Program-made: the position numbers and the translations under genes
Assembly: GCF_019966545.1 (NCBI RefSeq)
Contig: NZ_JAIMIC010000003.1
Span: 124,001 to 188,000, forward strand
From: Heliomarina baculiformis
GTDB taxonomy: Bacteria; Pseudomonadota; Alphaproteobacteria; Rhodobacterales; Rhodobacteraceae
Length of the DNA: 64,000 bases
Direction of reading: 5' to 3'
Part shown: positions 63,068 through 64,000 of the stretch, piece by piece
How the letters are laid out: each line of letters opens with the position of its first letter
How positions within the stretch are numbered: the stretch's first letter is position 1
Notes under the pieces: generated by a model
What the model was told of the DNA's origin: nothing
The model's database searches: none
What the model saw: only the letters and a program-made list of their open reading frames with translations

Positions 63068-64000
63068 CTACATGACACGCCGTTCCTCGATCGGTGGCAA
63101 GAACCAGACAGCAAGCCCCGCCAAAGGCAGAAAGGCGCAGAGTCGATAGACCGCCTCGACTCCGTACCTGTCCGCCGTTACGCCAAGGAGTGCCGCCGCG
63201 ATCCCACCAAGACCGAAGTTTAGACCGTAGAACAAACCGCCGATCAGACCGATGCGGTTCGGCAGCAGGTCCATGGCGTAGATCAGGATTGAGGCAAAAG
63301 CGCTGGCCATAATCAGGTTGATCGCCACCGTCAGCACGCCGGTCCAGAATAGGTCGGCGAAGGGCAGGATCAGGGTCAACGGAAGGGGCCCCAGCACAGA
63401 GATCCAGATAATCTGCCGCCGCCCGATCGCATCACCGACGATTCCGCCGATCAGCACGCCAACCGCCGCTGCGATTAGGAATAGAAACAGCATCATCTGC
63501 GACGCGGGGATCGAAAGACCGAACTTCTCGATCAGGTAGAAGGTGTAGAAAGACCGGAAGCTCTCGCCATAAGTGTTCTTGGTGAACATGAGGAAGGTGA
63601 GCACGCTCAATCCCAAAGTGATCGTTGCTGCGCTATGCTCGGGTGAGGGAGTATCGGCTCGGCGGCGGGCGGAGCGTTCCGTGAACTCTGAGCGGATTCG
63701 ATGCTGCTGGCTCCCGATCCAGGTCAACAACGCCATCGCGAGAAGCGCGAGCACTGCGAACCAGGCCAGGCTCGGCTGGCCCCAAGGCACGATGATCAGC
63801 GCGGCAAGGACAGGACCGAGAGCGCCACCCGCCTGTCCGCCCACTTGGAATATCCCCTGTGCAAGTCCCTGTCGGTCGCCTGCCGCGTAGCGTGCCATGC
63901 GCGTTGCCTCAGGATGAAAAATCGAGGATCCGATGCCAATCAGCGCCACCGCGACGAGAATTCCACCATAACTTGCGGCGAAGGCCAGGCACCACAATCC
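63068..64000 (-). CDS. MFS transporter, Fsr-like, 3' part
   Basis: The gene runs off the right edge, so its start is outside; 311 residues are visible, with about 8-9 hydrophobic segments. Motifs are ALIGIGSSIFHPEATRMARY minus its last residue, GLAQGIFQVGGQAGGALGP (motif typical of the fosmidomycin-resistance/Fsr group) and the central-loop GGIVGDAIGRRQIIW (MFS motif A repeat). It is convergent with the HPP pseudogene, with 162 bp between that hold no gene. The substrate is unknown. It could be island cargo. Confidence 0.85.
   Translation of the reverse strand, partial: GLWCLAFAASYGGILVAVALIGIGSSIFHPEATRMARYAAGDRQGLAQGIFQVGGQAGGALGPVLAALIIVPWGQPSLAWFAVLALLAMALLTWIGSQQHRIRSEFTERSARRRADTPSPEHSAATITLGLSVLTFLMFTKNTYGESFRSFYTFYLIEKFGLSIPASQMMLFLFLIAAAVGVLIGGIVGDAIGRRQIIWISVLGPLPLTLILPFADLFWTGVLTVAINLIMASAFASILIYAMDLLPNRIGLIGGLFYGLNFGLGGIAAALLGVTADRYGVEAVYRLCAFLPLAGLAVWFLPPIEERRVM

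Overview
The window looks like chromosome (or chromid) of a marine alphaproteobacterium of the Rhodobacterales/Roseobacter type. The basis is gene content: an N-methylglutamate-type one-carbon locus beside purU, an exo-like exopolysaccharide locus, and a clade-I nap/nos/nirK denitrification set. Coding GC is high and the intergenic DNA of the polysaccharide region is markedly AT-rich. I see no rRNA, tRNA or CRISPR array.

Bases 1-5054 hold the end of a C1/methylated-amine operon: the tail of a GXGXG glutamate-synthase-like subunit, an FMN-binding glutamate-synthase-like subunit, a type III glutamine synthetase-like ligase (gmaS/glnT type), an XRE-cupin regulator with a candidate inverted-repeat operator, and formyl-tetrahydrofolate deformylase PurU.

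Bases 5712-43417 form one large exopolysaccharide locus. Exo/Wzx-Wzy logic is visible: ExoY-like initiating sugar transferase, six GT2/GT4 glycosyltransferases (one ExoA-like), a Wzx flippase, an O-antigen-ligase/Wzy polymerase, ExoF- and ExoP-like export proteins, a GH16 (ExoK-like) depolymerase and an acyltransferase-SGNH protein. Added to this are four sulfotransferases, a GMC oxidoreductase, two AftB-like GT-C membrane glycosyltransferases, and two giant predicted extracellular proteins. One giant is G8/beta-helix/LamG. The other is LamG/PQQ-type sugar dehydrogenase/PKD/LamG with a 1008-bp internal tandem unit. I read this as a sulfated matrix polysaccharide encoded together with its own lectin-like, enzymatic matrix proteins. 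The ExoP-like protein has lost all three nucleotide-binding signatures of BY-kinases.

At 43746 lies a 23-codon stump of dusA that ends just after the conserved APMMDW segment, the usual attachment site of dusA-specific integrases. It is followed by AGCAAC repeats. The DNA to its right is therefore probably an integrated island. It carries napEFDABC, a small tatA-like gene, nosRZDFYLX and nirKV, all on the + strand in about 16 kb. TTG-N8-CAA boxes of the NnrR/FNR type lie 66-68 bp upstream of both nosR and nirK. Downstream of nirV an HPP-CBS membrane protein gene (possibly a nitrite transporter) is broken twice: by a complete IS3-family element (1252 bp, CGCC target duplication, GGGAAAG frameshift site) sitting inside the HPP signature itself, and by an IS256-type remnant. 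The window ends in an Fsr-like MFS transporter gene on the - strand.
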